Of a stretch of 44,832 bases of DNA, positions 7,410 to 16,219 are shown one piece after another (positions within the stretch are counted from its first letter, which is position 1; each line of letters begins with the position of its first letter). Position numbers and translations under genes: made by a program. The notes under the pieces were generated by a model that saw only the letters and a list, made by a program, of their open reading frames with translations, was not told the DNA's origin and searched no databases. Source of the stretch: a bacterium (lineage in GTDB: Bacteria > Chloroflexota > Dormibacteria > Aeolococcales > Bog-877); assembly GCA_021785655.1 (NCBI GenBank), contig JAJYET010000019.1:1-44832 (forward strand). The letters are read 5' to 3'.

Positions 7410-8597
7410 TCACTCTTGGCCCGCCGCCTGGGCGGCCCCCATCAGGTCGGCGACCCAGGATCGCCAGCCCTCCGCCACCTCATAGGTCTCAGGGGACGCC
7501 GTGACCGGCTGCACCAGGCCGGCGTGGCTCAGGGCCTGGAGGTGGTAGGTCGCCTCCTCCGCGGGAAGCTTCACCACCGAGGCCAGGTCGGAAGCGCTCC
7601 TCGGCCGCTCCAAGAGGGCCCGAAGCAGGCCCAGCCGCGCTGCCCCGCCCACCACATGGAGCAGGTCCCCGGCCGCACGCAGTTGGGGGTCGAGTTGGTC
7701 CGCTCCCACCGCCGCCCGCAGGGACTCCCGTACCGAGCGCTCCCCCCGGTGGGGCAGGTATTGGGTCCGCAGCAGGGCCTCGCCCGCTGTGGCCCCCGCG
7801 CCCTGCCGGGTAACGAAGAGATAGAGGGCGGCGATGGCGGCGACCACCACCGCCACGTCCGCCCAGCTGGCCGATGGGCCCACACCGCTCACCCGCCTCG
7901 CGAGGGCCGCCAGCCCGGTCAAGATGCTGGCGACGACCGTGACGTCCACGGCCACAGCGAGTCCGGTCCTCAGCCCCACCGGCAGGCGGACCAGTGACTC
8001 TCGTTGCCCGGTGGGCGCCCGCCGAATGGCGAGGTAGCCCCCCACTCCGATCACCACCAGGATGACCCCCTGCACCGCCAGGCTCGACACCTTGGTGAAG
8101 AGGTGCTCGAGGGGGATCCCGACCAGGGTGCCGAGGGCCACCCAAACCACCACCCAGAGGGCCGTGCTGGGCAGCATCCCGAAGAGGAAATCGCGGCGCC
8201 GCACCCCTAGCGCTCCGGCGACCAGGGTGGTGTAGATGCGCAGGCCGGGGATCAGCCGCGAAACGGCGACGTCCAGTGGGCTGGCGGCCCGGATCCGCTT
8301 TTCCACCTTCCCAAGGGTCTTCTGCTGGTGAATCCGGGCGGCCAGCGCCGTGAGCCCTCGCTCTCCCACCACCTGGGCCCAGCTGAACCCCACCAACGCC
8401 CCGGCCGAGCAGGCCACAAACGCCAGGGGGACGAAGAGGTATGGCTGGAGCCCTCCGGTGGCGATGAGCAGTCCCGCCGCCAGGAGGGTCAGCTCTCCCG
8501 GGGCGAACGGCAGCGGCACCCCCGCCTCCTCCACCAAGAGGAGGCTGCAGAGCAGGATGATCGCGACCGCCCCATGCAGGCCGGTGATCAGGCCCAT
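7410..8597 (-). CDS. DedA/SNARE-associated membrane protein fused to a C-terminal winged-helix domain
   Basis: A 395-aa protein. Residues 1-190 are a DedA domain with EEAGVPLPFAPGE (23-35) and SRLIPGLRIY (113-122), the conserved acidic and Arg motifs of this lipid-scramblase-like family. Two further hydrophobic helices follow (about 208-232 and 245-264). Residues about 305-378 look like an ArsR-type winged helix: ARLGLLRALLERPRSASDLA, then AEEATYHLQALSHAGLVQPV with the recognition-helix pattern. DedA proteins normally end after the membrane domain, so a tethered DNA-binding domain is unusual. ATG 8597 is chosen because homology begins there; an earlier in-frame start at 8681 is less likely. 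It is divergent from gltA with 161 nt between, where I see no convincing promoter. Confidence 0.82.
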   Translation of the reverse strand: MGLITGLHGAVAIILLCSLLLVEEAGVPLPFAPGELTLLAAGLLIATGGLQPYLFVPLAFVACSAGALVGFSWAQVVGERGLTALAARIHQQKTLGKVEKRIRAASPLDVAVSRLIPGLRIYTTLVAGALGVRRRDFLFGMLPSTALWVVVWVALGTLVGIPLEHLFTKVSSLAVQGVILVVIGVGGYLAIRRAPTGQRESLVRLPVGLRTGLAVAVDVTVVASILTGLAALARRVSGVGPSASWADVAVVVAAIAALYLFVTRQGAGATAGEALLRTQYLPHRGERSVRESLRAAVGADQLDPQLRAAGDLLHVVGGAARLGLLRALLERPRSASDLASVVKLPAEEATYHLQALSHAGLVQPVTASPETYEVAEGWRSWVADLMGAAQAAGQE

Positions 8598-8758
8598 GAC
8601 CGACCCATCATCCAGGCGGACCGGCGATCTCGCTCCCCGGTGCGCACTTGGGCGTGGTAACCCCCTTGCCCGGGGACGCAAGCCCCCTCGTCAATTCGAC
8701 TTGGCGGCAGTGCTTGGCGCAAGATGGATGGATCGTGGTTCATCGATGGAGGTGAGGC

Positions 8759-10048
8759 ATGGCTGAGGAGGCAGCGGCCGAGGGCACACTCACTGTGACC
8801 GACAGCCGCACGGGGAAGAGATATGAGCTCCCGATCGTGGAGGGGGCGATCCGCACTCTGGACCTGCGGCAGATCAAGACGGGGCCCGACGACTTCGGCT
8901 TGATGGGTTACGACCCGGCATTTCAGAACACTGCCAGCTGCCGAAGCAGCATAACCTTCATCGATGGCGACAAGGGGATCCTGCGCTATCGGGGTTACCC
9001 GATCGAGGAGCTGGCGGCCCGGCACAGCTTCCTGGAGGTCGCGCAGCTGCTCCTCACCGGAGAACTGCCCACCACCGACCAGCACCTGGACTGGGTGGCC
9101 GAGATCACCAACCACACCTTCATCCACGAGAGCATCAAGAAGTTCATCGACGGCTTCCACCACGATGCCCACCCGATGGGAATGCTGGTGTCGGCGGTGG
9201 GCGCCCTCTCGACCTTCTACCCGGAGGCCAAGCAGATCCACGACCCGGAGGTCCGGCACCGCCAGATCGTCCGCCTGATCGCCAAGATGCCAACGCTGGC
9301 CGCGTTCGCCTACCGGCACGCCATGGGTCTGTACTACGCCTATCCGGACGACGAGCTCTCCTACGCCGCCAACTTCCTCAACATGATGTGGCGCGCCACC
9401 GAGCTCAAGTACCACCCCGACCCGGTCTTGGAGCACGCCCTGGACGTGCTCCTCATCCTCCATGCCGACCACGAACAGAACTGCTCCACCAGCACCATGC
9501 GGCTGGTGGGGAGCTCCCAGGCCGATCCCTACTCGGCGATGTCGGCTGCCTGCTCCGCGCTGTACGGACCGCTGCACGGCGGCGCCAACGAGCAGGTGTT
9601 GCGGATGCTCCGGAGCATCGGTTCCGTGGCCAACATCCCCGACTACATGCGCCGGGTGAAGGAGGGCGAGTTCCGCCTCATGGGCTTCGGCCACCGGGTG
9701 TATAAGAACTTCGACCCCCGGGCCCAGCTGATCAAGCGGGTGGCGGACGAGGTGTTCGAGGTAACCGGACGGAGCCCGCTTCTGGACATCGCCCTGGAGA
9801 TCGAGAAGATCGCCCTCGAGGACGACTACTTCATCAACCACAAGCTCTACCCCAACGTCGACTTCTACTCGGGCATCATCTACCTTGCCATGGGCATCCC
9901 GGTGGAGATGTTCCCGGTGCTTTTCGCCATCGGGCGCACCCCCGGATGGCTGGCCCACTGGCAGGAGGGGCTCCTCGACCCCGAGCAGAAGATCGGACGC
10001 CCGCGCCAGCTCTACATCGGCCCGGGCCTCCGCCACCTGGGCAGCTGA
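8759..10048 (+). CDS. gltA: Citrate synthase
   Basis: Condenses acetyl-CoA and oxaloacetate to citrate, the entry step of the TCA cycle. At 429 aa it is the standard hexameric-type length, with an N-terminal beta-strand domain (VTDSRTGKRYELPI) typical of Gram-negative-like type II enzymes. Catalytic residues are visible: His273 in LHGGANE, His312 in GFGHRVYK and Asp368 in NVDFYSG. The start follows GGAGGTGAGGC. It converges with isocitrate dehydrogenase; both stop codons lie inside one long palindrome, grouping two successive pathway steps on opposite strands. Confidence 0.97.
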   Translation: MAEEAAAEGTLTVTDSRTGKRYELPIVEGAIRTLDLRQIKTGPDDFGLMGYDPAFQNTASCRSSITFIDGDKGILRYRGYPIEELAARHSFLEVAQLLLTGELPTTDQHLDWVAEITNHTFIHESIKKFIDGFHHDAHPMGMLVSAVGALSTFYPEAKQIHDPEVRHRQIVRLIAKMPTLAAFAYRHAMGLYYAYPDDELSYAANFLNMMWRATELKYHPDPVLEHALDVLLILHADHEQNCSTSTMRLVGSSQADPYSAMSAACSALYGPLHGGANEQVLRMLRSIGSVANIPDYMRRVKEGEFRLMGFGHRVYKNFDPRAQLIKRVADEVFEVTGRSPLLDIALEIEKIALEDDYFINHKLYPNVDFYSGIIYLAMGIPVEMFPVLFAIGRTPGWLAHWQEGLLDPEQKIGRPRQLYIGPGLRHLGS

Positions 10049-10099
10049 GGGCGTACCGGGCCCCGGAGCGGGTGTGCCCCGGGGCCCGGTACGCCCTCA
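10046..10099. terminator. 21-bp-arm palindrome spanning both stop codons of convergent gltA and icd
   Basis: Positions 10046-10066 and 10079-10099 are perfect reverse complements, 21 bp each, around a 12-nt loop. The left arm begins with the gltA TGA and the right arm ends with the complement of the icd TGA. There is no U-run on either strand; the strong GC stem should act as a bidirectional terminator or 3'-end barrier. Confidence 0.8.
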
Positions 10100-11311
10100 G
10101 GCCAGCGCGGCCTCGAGATTCGCGGCCAGGGCGGCCATGAACCCCTCAGTGCTGAGATAGCTCTGGCCCGGACCGACGAGGAGCGCAAGGTCCTTGGTCA
10201 TCTGGCCGCTCTCTACGGTCCGCACACATACCGACTCCAGGATCTCGCCGAACGCCACCAGTTCCTGGTTGCCATCCAGCCGGCCCCGATGGGCCAGCCC
10301 CCTGGTCCAGGCGAAGATCGAGGCGATGGGGTTGGTGGAGGTGGGTTCGCCCTTCTGGTGCATCCGGTAGTGCCTGGTGACGGTGCCGTGGGCCGCCTCC
10401 GCCTCCATGGTCCTCCCGTCCGGGGTCAGCAGGACACTGGTCATGAGCCCCAGGGAGCCGAAGCCCTGGGCCACCGCGTCCGACTGGACGTCGCCGTCGT
10501 AGTTCTTGCAGGCCCAGAGGTACCCCCCACCCCACTTCAGGGCAGCGGCCACCATGTCGTCTATCAGCCGGTGCTCGTAGGTGATCCCGGCTTCGGCAAA
10601 CTGGGACGCGAACTCGGCGGCGAAGACTTCGGCGAAGAGGTCCTTGAAGCGGCCGTCATAGGCCTTCAGGATGGTGTTCTTGGTGGAGAGGTAGACCGGG
10701 TAGCGGCGGGTGAGTCCGTATCGGAAGCACGCCCTGGCGAAGTCCCGGATGGAGTCGTCGAAGTTGTACATCGCCATGGCGACCCCTCCCTCTTCGTACT
10801 CGGCGACCTCGAAGGTCCGTGCCGGTGCCCCGTCCCTCGGTGTGTAGGTGATGGAGACCTTGCCCGGGCCCGGTACGACGAAGTCGGTGGCCCGGTACTG
10901 GTCTCCATGCGCATGACGGCCGATCACGATCGGCTTGGTCCAGCTCGGCACCAGCCGGGGCACGTTCTGGATCACGATCGGCTCGCGGAAGATCACCCCG
11001 CCCAGGATGTTGCGGATGGTGCCGTTGGGCGACTTCCACATGCGCTTCAGCCCGAACTCCGCCACCCGCGCCTCATCCGGGGTGATGGTGGCGCACTTGA
11101 TCCCGACTCCGTACTCCCGGATGGCCTCGGCCGCCTCCACGGTGACCCGGTCCTCGGTGGCGTCTCGGTTCTCGATTCCCAGATCGAAGTAGCGGAGGTC
11201 CAGCTCCAGGTGGGGCAGGATGAGCTGGTCTTTGATCAGCCGCCAGATGACCCTGGTCATCTCGTCCCCGTCCAGCTCCACCACCGGGCCCGCGACCTTG
11301 ATCTTGGCCAT
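10097..11311 (-). CDS. icd: NADP-dependent isocitrate dehydrogenase
   Basis: Oxidatively decarboxylates isocitrate to 2-oxoglutarate. It is 404 aa and of the homodimeric subfamily shared with eukaryotic cytosolic/mitochondrial enzymes rather than the E. coli type. It starts [20 protein letters not shown], has the substrate-binding loop SPNGTIRN (94-101), the catalytic Tyr region [17 protein letters not shown], and the C-terminal [20 protein letters not shown] nucleotide site. Its R/H pattern after HGTV is that of NADP users. ATG 11311 is chosen because GAGGG lies 6 nt upstream; ATG 11317 would overlap that site. It is convergent with gltA. Confidence 0.95.
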   Translation of the reverse strand: MAKIKVAGPVVELDGDEMTRVIWRLIKDQLILPHLELDLRYFDLGIENRDATEDRVTVEAAEAIREYGVGIKCATITPDEARVAEFGLKRMWKSPNGTIRNILGGVIFREPIVIQNVPRLVPSWTKPIVIGRHAHGDQYRATDFVVPGPGKVSITYTPRDGAPARTFEVAEYEEGGVAMAMYNFDDSIRDFARACFRYGLTRRYPVYLSTKNTILKAYDGRFKDLFAEVFAAEFASQFAEAGITYEHRLIDDMVAAALKWGGGYLWACKNYDGDVQSDAVAQGFGSLGLMTSVLLTPDGRTMEAEAAHGTVTRHYRMHQKGEPTSTNPIASIFAWTRGLAHRGRLDGNQELVAFGEILESVCVRTVESGQMTKDLALLVGPGQSYLSTEGFMAALAANLEAALA

Positions 11312-11463
11312 TTCCATCCCTCTTACCCGTTGAAGCAGCAGACCGCTGGCGGTCCGCCATGCCGGAGACGCCCCACTCCCCTCACCCGGAGCTCCCGACC
11401 CCGACTTTACCGGGGCGGACCGGGAGACGCGGCGGCGCACCTCCCAGGCCGACTGCCGGCCCC

Positions 11464-11469
11464 TAAGAT
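11464..11469 (+). promoter_or_regulatory. Predicted -10 element, leaderless cdd
   Basis: TAAGAT lies exactly 6 nt before GTG 11476. No Shine-Dalgarno is present. Confidence 0.5.
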
Positions 11470-11475
11470 GCGCTG

Positions 11476-11895
11476 GTGACCCAGGATCGTGCGGCGATCG
11501 ATTGGAGTGCCCTGAGGCGCCACGCGCTGAAGGCGGCGGCGGGCGCCTACGCCCCCTATTCCGGGCTGCGGGTGGGGGCCGCCGGCATCGACGACCAAGG
11601 CCGGTTAGTGACCGGCTGCAATGTCGAGAACGCCTCCTACGGCCTCACGCTGTGTGCCGAGTGCGGGCTGGTTTCTGCCCTTTGCGCCGGTGGCGGCACG
11701 CGCCTCCTGGCAGTGGCCGTGTGCGCCGGGGACGGGGCTCCGCTCACCCCCTGTGGACGCTGCCGCCAGCTGCTGTATGAGCTGGGTGGGCCGGGGCTGA
11801 TGATCGATGATGGACCCGGCCGCCCGCCGCTGACCGCGGCAGAGCTCCTTCCCGGGGCCTTTGGACCGGGGGATCTCACCCGCAGCGAACGCTGA
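11476..11895 (+). CDS. cdd: Cytidine deaminase
   Basis: Deaminates cytidine and deoxycytidine to (deoxy)uridine. The 139-aa length is that of the small tetrameric class. Motifs: [12 protein letters not shown] near the N-terminus, C60-A-E62 (zinc ligand plus catalytic Glu) and TPCGRCRQ (Cys93 and Cys96, the other two zinc ligands). The GTG start is supported by a -10-like TAAGAT 6 nt upstream and by the full-length N-terminus. Its stop shares one base with the ATG of the downstream nucleoside phosphorylase (TGATG), so the two form a pyrimidine-nucleoside salvage operon. Confidence 0.94.
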   Translation: MTQDRAAIDWSALRRHALKAAAGAYAPYSGLRVGAAGIDDQGRLVTGCNVENASYGLTLCAECGLVSALCAGGGTRLLAVAVCAGDGAPLTPCGRCRQLLYELGGPGLMIDDGPGRPPLTAAELLPGAFGPGDLTRSER

Positions 11896-13181
11896 TGGCG
11901 GCGGCGCGGGCGGCCGTGGAGCTGATCGCCGACAAGCGCCAGGGGCGGTCCCTGCCCCCCGAGGAGATCCACCAGCTGGTGGACGGCTACCTCCACGACC
12001 AGATCTCCGAAGCTCAGATGGCCTCCTGGCTGATGGCGGTCTGCTGGCGGGGGCTCTCACAGCCAGAGCTCCAAGCGCTGACCGTGTCCATGGCGACGAG
12101 CGGCAGCCGGCTGCGGCTGGGCCGCCTGCCCGGCCCCACCGTGGACAAGCACTCGACCGGCGGGGTTGGCGACAAGGTTTCCCTGGTCTTGGTCCCGCTC
12201 ATGGCCGCGCTCGGCTGCTATGTTCCTCAGCTCTCGGGGCGGGCACTGGGCGCGACCGGAGGGACGCTGGACAAGTTGGAGTCGATCCCCGGCGTCTGCT
12301 GCGACCTCTCTTCGAGCGAGATTGTGAGGGTGGTGCGGGAGGTGGGTTGCGTTATCGCCGCCGCCTCTCCGGACCTGGCGCCCGCGGACCGCCGCCTGTA
12401 CGCCCTGCGGGACTCGACGGCGACCGTTAGCTCCCTCCCGCTCATCGCCAGCTCGATCGTCTCCAAGAAGGTGGCCGAAGGGGTCCAATGCCTCCTCTTC
12501 GACGTCAAGGTGGGTAGCGGGGCGCTGATGCCGGATCCCGACGAGGCCCGCCGGCTCGCGGCTACCCTGACCCAACTGGCATCGGGATTCCAAATCCGGT
12601 CCTCCGCCATGGTCACGGCGATGAACCAACCATTGGGACGGGCCGTGGGCAACTCGCTCGAGGTGAAGGAGGCGCTGGATACCCTGTCCGGGAGCGGCCC
12701 CCACGATCTGCGGGAGCTGGTGCTGGCGGAGGCGAACGAGCTGCTGCGTCTCAGCGGCCAGAAGGCCGACCCATCCGCGGCACTGGAAGGCGGCGCCGCC
12801 AGGGAGCGGTTCACAGCCATGGTGAGAGCACAGGGCGGGGACCCTAGCCTGCCACTTCCCCTGGGGGTGCGGCTGGCCACCCTGGACGCGCCGAGGATGG
12901 GATTCCTCTCCCGCCTCGACGCCGGTGCGATCGGGCTGGCGGCCTGGCGGCTCGGAAGTGGCCACCGGGCCCCCTCCGAGCGCGTAGACCCGGCGGCCGG
13001 GATCATCTGCCTCAGCAAGGAGGGCGAGGCGGTCGAACGTGGGCAGCCGCTGCTCGAGGTCTGGGGGCGGCCCGGCCAGGACCCTCAGCCAGCTCTCCTC
13101 GCCCTCCAGCATGCAGTTCGTGTTGGCAACTCGCCGCCCCAACCCCGGCCCCTGGTGTTGGAGCAGGTGGCCAGCGCCTAG
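11895..13181 (+). CDS. Thymidine/pyrimidine-nucleoside phosphorylase
   Basis: Phosphorolytically cleaves thymidine and/or (deoxy)uridine to base plus (deoxy)ribose-1-phosphate. The 428-aa sequence has the family signature VDKHSTGGVGDKVS (83-96, phosphate binding). SGRALGATGGTLDKLESIPG and the Lys-rich SSIVSKKVAEG with DVKVGSGA are substrate-site segments. The C-terminal alpha/beta domain is intact. Whether it is DeoA (thymidine) or Pdp (broad) cannot be decided here. Coupling to cdd fits conversion of cytidine to uridine followed by cleavage to uracil. It converges with the small gene at 13183 with only one base between, and no terminator hairpin is visible. Confidence 0.92.
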   Translation: MAAARAAVELIADKRQGRSLPPEEIHQLVDGYLHDQISEAQMASWLMAVCWRGLSQPELQALTVSMATSGSRLRLGRLPGPTVDKHSTGGVGDKVSLVLVPLMAALGCYVPQLSGRALGATGGTLDKLESIPGVCCDLSSSEIVRVVREVGCVIAAASPDLAPADRRLYALRDSTATVSSLPLIASSIVSKKVAEGVQCLLFDVKVGSGALMPDPDEARRLAATLTQLASGFQIRSSAMVTAMNQPLGRAVGNSLEVKEALDTLSGSGPHDLRELVLAEANELLRLSGQKADPSAALEGGAARERFTAMVRAQGGDPSLPLPLGVRLATLDAPRMGFLSRLDAGAIGLAAWRLGSGHRAPSERVDPAAGIICLSKEGEAVERGQPLLEVWGRPGQDPQPALLALQHAVRVGNSPPQPRPLVLEQVASA

Positions 13182-13182
13182 G

Positions 13183-13446
13183 TCAGCTGGTCACGGCCTC
13201 TGGCTCGGCGGCAAGCAGCGCGAGGATGGCCTCGGCCAGTTGGCGCGCCGACCGCGGCTCCAGCTCCATGGCCACCCGCGCCGCGGGACCGAGGTCCGGG
13301 TTGAGCAGGTCGACGTTGAGGGTGTGGTCATCCGGCGCATGCGCCGGATGGTCGAGGTAGACGGTGGCGGTGGTCACCCTCATCCACCCCGCCGCACCCT
13401 TGCCACTGCCCGCCACCTCCAGGCACTTGGTGAGATAGGTGCACAC
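13183..13446 (-). CDS. Small conserved protein, resembles DUF6295
   Basis: An 87-aa protein beginning MCTYLTKCLEVAGSGKGAAG and containing VYLDHPAHAPDDHTLNVDLL, a motif layout I recall from the uncharacterised DUF6295 family of actinobacteria. The conserved Cys2, His-rich HPAHAPDDH segment and LNPDLGPAARVAMEL are the distinctive parts. No membrane segment or signal peptide is visible. It starts 2 nt after the stop of the dienelactone-hydrolase gene and is probably co-transcribed with it. Function unknown; the family assignment is from memory of sequence features. Confidence 0.7.
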   Translation of the reverse strand: MCTYLTKCLEVAGSGKGAAGWMRVTTATVYLDHPAHAPDDHTLNVDLLNPDLGPAARVAMELEPRSARQLAEAILALLAAEPEAVTS

Positions 13447-13448
13447 CG

Positions 13449-14192
13449 TCAGCCCTCCAGGGTCCTGCCCAGGAAGGCGAAGATCCGCCCCCAGCCGTCC
13501 ACCGCCGCCTCTGGACGGTAGCTGGGCCGGTCGGGGGCGAAGAAGGCGTGACCGGCTCCGGGGTAGGTCTTGAACTCGTGTTCCTTGCCGTGGGAGGCGA
13601 GCAGGGAGTCCAGCTCCGCGGTCTCGGCCGGCGAAGGGTGCTGGTCCTCCGCTCCGAACAGCCCCAGCAGGGGGCAGCTCAGGCTCGGTAGCTGGTCGAT
13701 CAGGTTATGGATGGCAATGGGGAAGCCCTCGGGCGGCTGCCCCACCACGAAGGCGCCGTAGCAGTCCACCGCGGCCTGCAGAGGCAGGTGGCAGGCCGCC
13801 AGCACCGCCTGCCGCCCTCCCGAGCAGTAGCCGATCACACCCACCTTCCCCGTGGCCAAGGGCTGGGACCTGAGGAAGTCCGCCGCTCCCGCCACGTCTC
13901 CCACCAGCCGCTCGTCCGGCACCCCGCCGCTCGCCCGCGCGGCCGCCGCAGCGTCATCGGGGTCGGCCCCCGGGGCCTCGCGCCAATACAGATTCGGGCT
14001 CACGGCGAAATAGCCCTGCGCGGCGAAGCGCCGAACGGTCTCCTTGGTCTGCCGGTCCAGTCCCGGCATGTGGTGGATCACGACCATGCCCGGACGGCTC
14101 GTCGAATCCAGCGGCTGGGCGAAGTAGGCCTGGATCCGGTCCCCGCCGTGTCCCGCGACGTCTACCGCCTCAGCCCGAATGGCCTCATCCAA
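13449..14192 (-). CDS. Dienelactone hydrolase family protein
   Basis: A 247-aa alpha/beta hydrolase of the dienelactone hydrolase (DLH) family. Members hydrolyse dienelactones in chloroaromatic degradation or other carboxylic esters/lactones. The nucleophile is Cys123 in GYCSGGR, with Asp183 in FGAEDQHPS and His215 in GAGHAFF completing the triad. IHHMPGLDRQTKETVRRFA near residue 40 is the usual DLH N-terminal core. TTG 14192 follows GGGAGG at 7 nt; the longer TTG at 14207 would place that site inside the gene. It lies between aroQ (60 nt upstream) and the DUF6295-like gene (2 nt downstream) in an apparent operon. Confidence 0.87.
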   Translation of the reverse strand: MDEAIRAEAVDVAGHGGDRIQAYFAQPLDSTSRPGMVVIHHMPGLDRQTKETVRRFAAQGYFAVSPNLYWREAPGADPDDAAAAARASGGVPDERLVGDVAGAADFLRSQPLATGKVGVIGYCSGGRQAVLAACHLPLQAAVDCYGAFVVGQPPEGFPIAIHNLIDQLPSLSCPLLGLFGAEDQHPSPAETAELDSLLASHGKEHEFKTYPGAGHAFFAPDRPSYRPEAAVDGWGRIFAFLGRTLEG

Positions 14193-14252
14193 TCCCGTAC
14201 CTCCCAACAGGACCCACTGTCACGCTGCCGATCAACCTCCCCCGGATCACCG

Positions 14253-14702
14253 TCACCTGCGGAGCTGGGCCAGCAGCCCGCGTATCGCCAGCTCGTAGCC
14301 AACCGGCCCCGCTCCCACGATGACCCCGGCGGCCACCGGGGCTACCACCAGCCGCCGCCGGAAGGGCTCCCGTGCGAAGACATTGCTCAGGTGGACCTCG
14401 AAGACCGGAACCCCAATCGCGCTCACCACGTCCCTCAGGGCGTAGCTGTAGTGGCCCAGGGCCCCGGGGTTGAGCACCACGCCGTCGGCCGTACCCTGCG
14501 CACGCTGGAGTGCGTCGATGAGCTGGCCCTCTCCGTTGGCCTGGAAGAACGCCACCTCAAACCCGAGCTCCGGACCGATCGCCCTCAGCCGACTAGCGAT
14601 CGTCTCCAGGGTCTCCTGACCGTACACCGCAGGTTCCCTGCTTCCCAAGAGATTGAGGTTGGGGCCGTTCACGACCAGAATCCGAACGCCCGCCTGGTGC
14701 AT
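14253..14702 (-). CDS. aroQ: 3-dehydroquinate dehydratase, type II
   Basis: Dehydrates 3-dehydroquinate to 3-dehydroshikimate in the shikimate pathway. The 149 aa are typical of the small dodecameric type II enzyme. Motifs: VNGPNLNLLGSREPAVYG with the catalytic Tyr27, ANGEGQLIDAL, LNPGALGHYSYALRD and FEVHLSNVFAREPFR with the catalytic His region. The family usually ends with an absolutely conserved substrate loop, also seen here as VAAGVIVGAGPVGYELA. ATG 14702 follows GGGAGAGGA. A -10-like TACACT at 14775-14770 may drive it. Upstream in-frame sequence to 14876 lacks family homology. Confidence 0.94.
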   Translation of the reverse strand: MHQAGVRILVVNGPNLNLLGSREPAVYGQETLETIASRLRAIGPELGFEVAFFQANGEGQLIDALQRAQGTADGVVLNPGALGHYSYALRDVVSAIGVPVFEVHLSNVFAREPFRRRLVVAPVAAGVIVGAGPVGYELAIRGLLAQLRR

Positions 14703-14853
14703 GGCTCCTCTCCCGCTGCCGCTGGCCGTTGCTCCGGCCGGTGCCTGGTGGGCTGTCGCCGCTCGGCCCAGTGTACTTCGCCAAACGAAAAGCGAACGGG
14801 AGGCGGCGCGGTCCCGAGAGCATGCACCGGGTCCAGGTGACCGGCTGAGCAAG

Positions 14854-14895
14854 CCCGAGGTCGGGGGCCGGCTCATGCCGGCCCCCTCGCTCGGG
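14854..14895. terminator. Hairpin terminator after the ABC substrate-binding protein gene
   Basis: GGGGGCCGGC (14863-14872) and its complement (14877-14886) form a perfect 10-bp stem with loop TCAT. An outer CCCGAG/CTCGGG pair extends it (14854-14859 and 14890-14895). It lies 8 nt beyond the livK-like stop and is followed on the minus strand by no clear T-run. The rest of 14703-14903 holds only the aroQ 5' region. Confidence 0.65.
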
Positions 14896-14903
14896 CACGC
14901 TGC

Positions 14904-16169
14904 TCAGTAGAAGGAGTTCAGGTCGGAGGTCGACACCGAGTAGATGGTGTGCAGCTTCCCGCTGGGGTCGAACTGGACCACCTGCAGCGGAGTGAAGACG
15001 TTGTGGTACTGGTTGAAGTCCTCGTTCCCGCTGGCGCCCTGGTAGTTGATCTTCTTGCCGGCCTTGAGGAGCTTGACGCAACTCGGGTAGGTGTAGCACG
15101 CAGTGCCCGGCGGGTTGGAGATCTTGATGATGTAGGGGCGCCACACCACCGGGTTGGTGGAGTGGGCGGCGGTCATGGCAAGGGCCGCGATCACCACGGC
15201 GTCGTACATCGCCGGCGAGGCGGGGAGCGGCTTATTGGTGTTCCACACGGCCTGGTAGGCGCTCAGGAAGGCGCTGTTGGCGGCACCATACGGGGTGGTC
15301 CCGGCCATCCCGGTGAGCCAGTGGGTCGCGGCGCTGAGCCCCATGGCGTTCGCCAGCTGGATGCTGGCCCCGGTGTCCCCAGTGATGAACCGAACGTTCA
15401 TGTGTCCCAGCTGCTTGACGTTGGCGAAGAGGGTGCTGGCGGTCTGGGGGTCGGCGTGGAAGAACACGCACTGCGGGTTGCCCTGGAACGCCACCTGGAC
15501 CTCGCTGAGGTAGGAGGTCTGATCGGGAACGATCTGCTGGTTGCTGAGGATGTGGCCACCGTGCCCGGTGAACGCCTTGACCAGGGGCGGAACCTCAGCC
15601 TGGGCGTTGGCGTCGTTGGTGTACATGAGGCTCGCCGTGGAGCACCCGGTGTGCAGCGCGTAGTAGGCCTCGCCCGTGAGCAGCACCGAGTCGGACGGGA
15701 AGACCCGGTACACGTAGGGGAAGGTCATGTGGTCGAGGAAGGTGGCACCTCCCTCCATGAGGTCCACCACGTGGTCGGTGTTGAAGCTCTTGTCCACGCC
15801 CTCGATCTCAAGGGAGCTGGGGCCGAACACCACCACCGGAGAGTGGGTGAGAAGCGTCTGGAGCGCTGTCACCGCGTCCACCGGATCTCCGGCGGTGTCC
15901 TCCAAGGTGGCGCTGAACTTATGCCCATCCACGCCGCCGTTGGAGTTGACGGCGTAGATCCCCGCCTTGATCCCATGCAGGAACCACTGTCCTACGAAGG
16001 ACTCCGCCCCGGTCATGGGCAGGAGCTCTCCGACGCTGATTGGCCCACTCGGAATCGAGTGGTTCGTGGTCGACGCGGTGCTGCCGCAGGCGGCGAGAAG
16101 GATGGCGAAGAGCCCCATCCCTGCCCATCCCGCCTTTCGAAAACCGAATCTCAAGTTCCTACCCTCCAT
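14904..16169 (-). CDS. ABC transporter substrate-binding lipoprotein, branched-chain amino acid type
   Basis: A 421-aa periplasmic-binding-protein-like lipoprotein (peripla_BP_6/LivK class). The N-terminus has basic residues, a hydrophobic segment GLFAILLAAC and a lipobox cysteine followed by a Ser/Thr-rich linker, so it is lipid-anchored outside the membrane. GPISVGELLPMTGAESFVGQ opens the mature domain in the usual way, and a C-terminal aromatic-rich segment closes it. Ligands of this class include branched-chain amino acids, amides, urea and aromatic acids; I cannot tell which here. It is the last gene of the cluster, 50 nt after livF. A TTG at 16154 with GGAGG 8 nt upstream is an alternative start to ATG 16169. 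Confidence 0.88.
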   Translation of the reverse strand: MEGRNLRFGFRKAGWAGMGLFAILLAACGSTASTTNHSIPSGPISVGELLPMTGAESFVGQWFLHGIKAGIYAVNSNGGVDGHKFSATLEDTAGDPVDAVTALQTLLTHSPVVVFGPSSLEIEGVDKSFNTDHVVDLMEGGATFLDHMTFPYVYRVFPSDSVLLTGEAYYALHTGCSTASLMYTNDANAQAEVPPLVKAFTGHGGHILSNQQIVPDQTSYLSEVQVAFQGNPQCVFFHADPQTASTLFANVKQLGHMNVRFITGDTGASIQLANAMGLSAATHWLTGMAGTTPYGAANSAFLSAYQAVWNTNKPLPASPAMYDAVVIAALAMTAAHSTNPVVWRPYIIKISNPPGTACYTYPSCVKLLKAGKKINYQGASGNEDFNQYHNVFTPLQVVQFDPSGKLHTIYSVSTSDLNSFY

Positions 16170-16219
16170 TTCCCAATCGCAACCAAGAAAACTGTCCCGT
16201 GTTGGTCAGATCCAGTCCC

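Noticed and set aside
8588-10036. 482-codon minus-strand frame opposite citrate synthase
   Set aside because: gltA on the plus strand has all catalytic residues; the antisense frame is V/E/H-rich and featureless.
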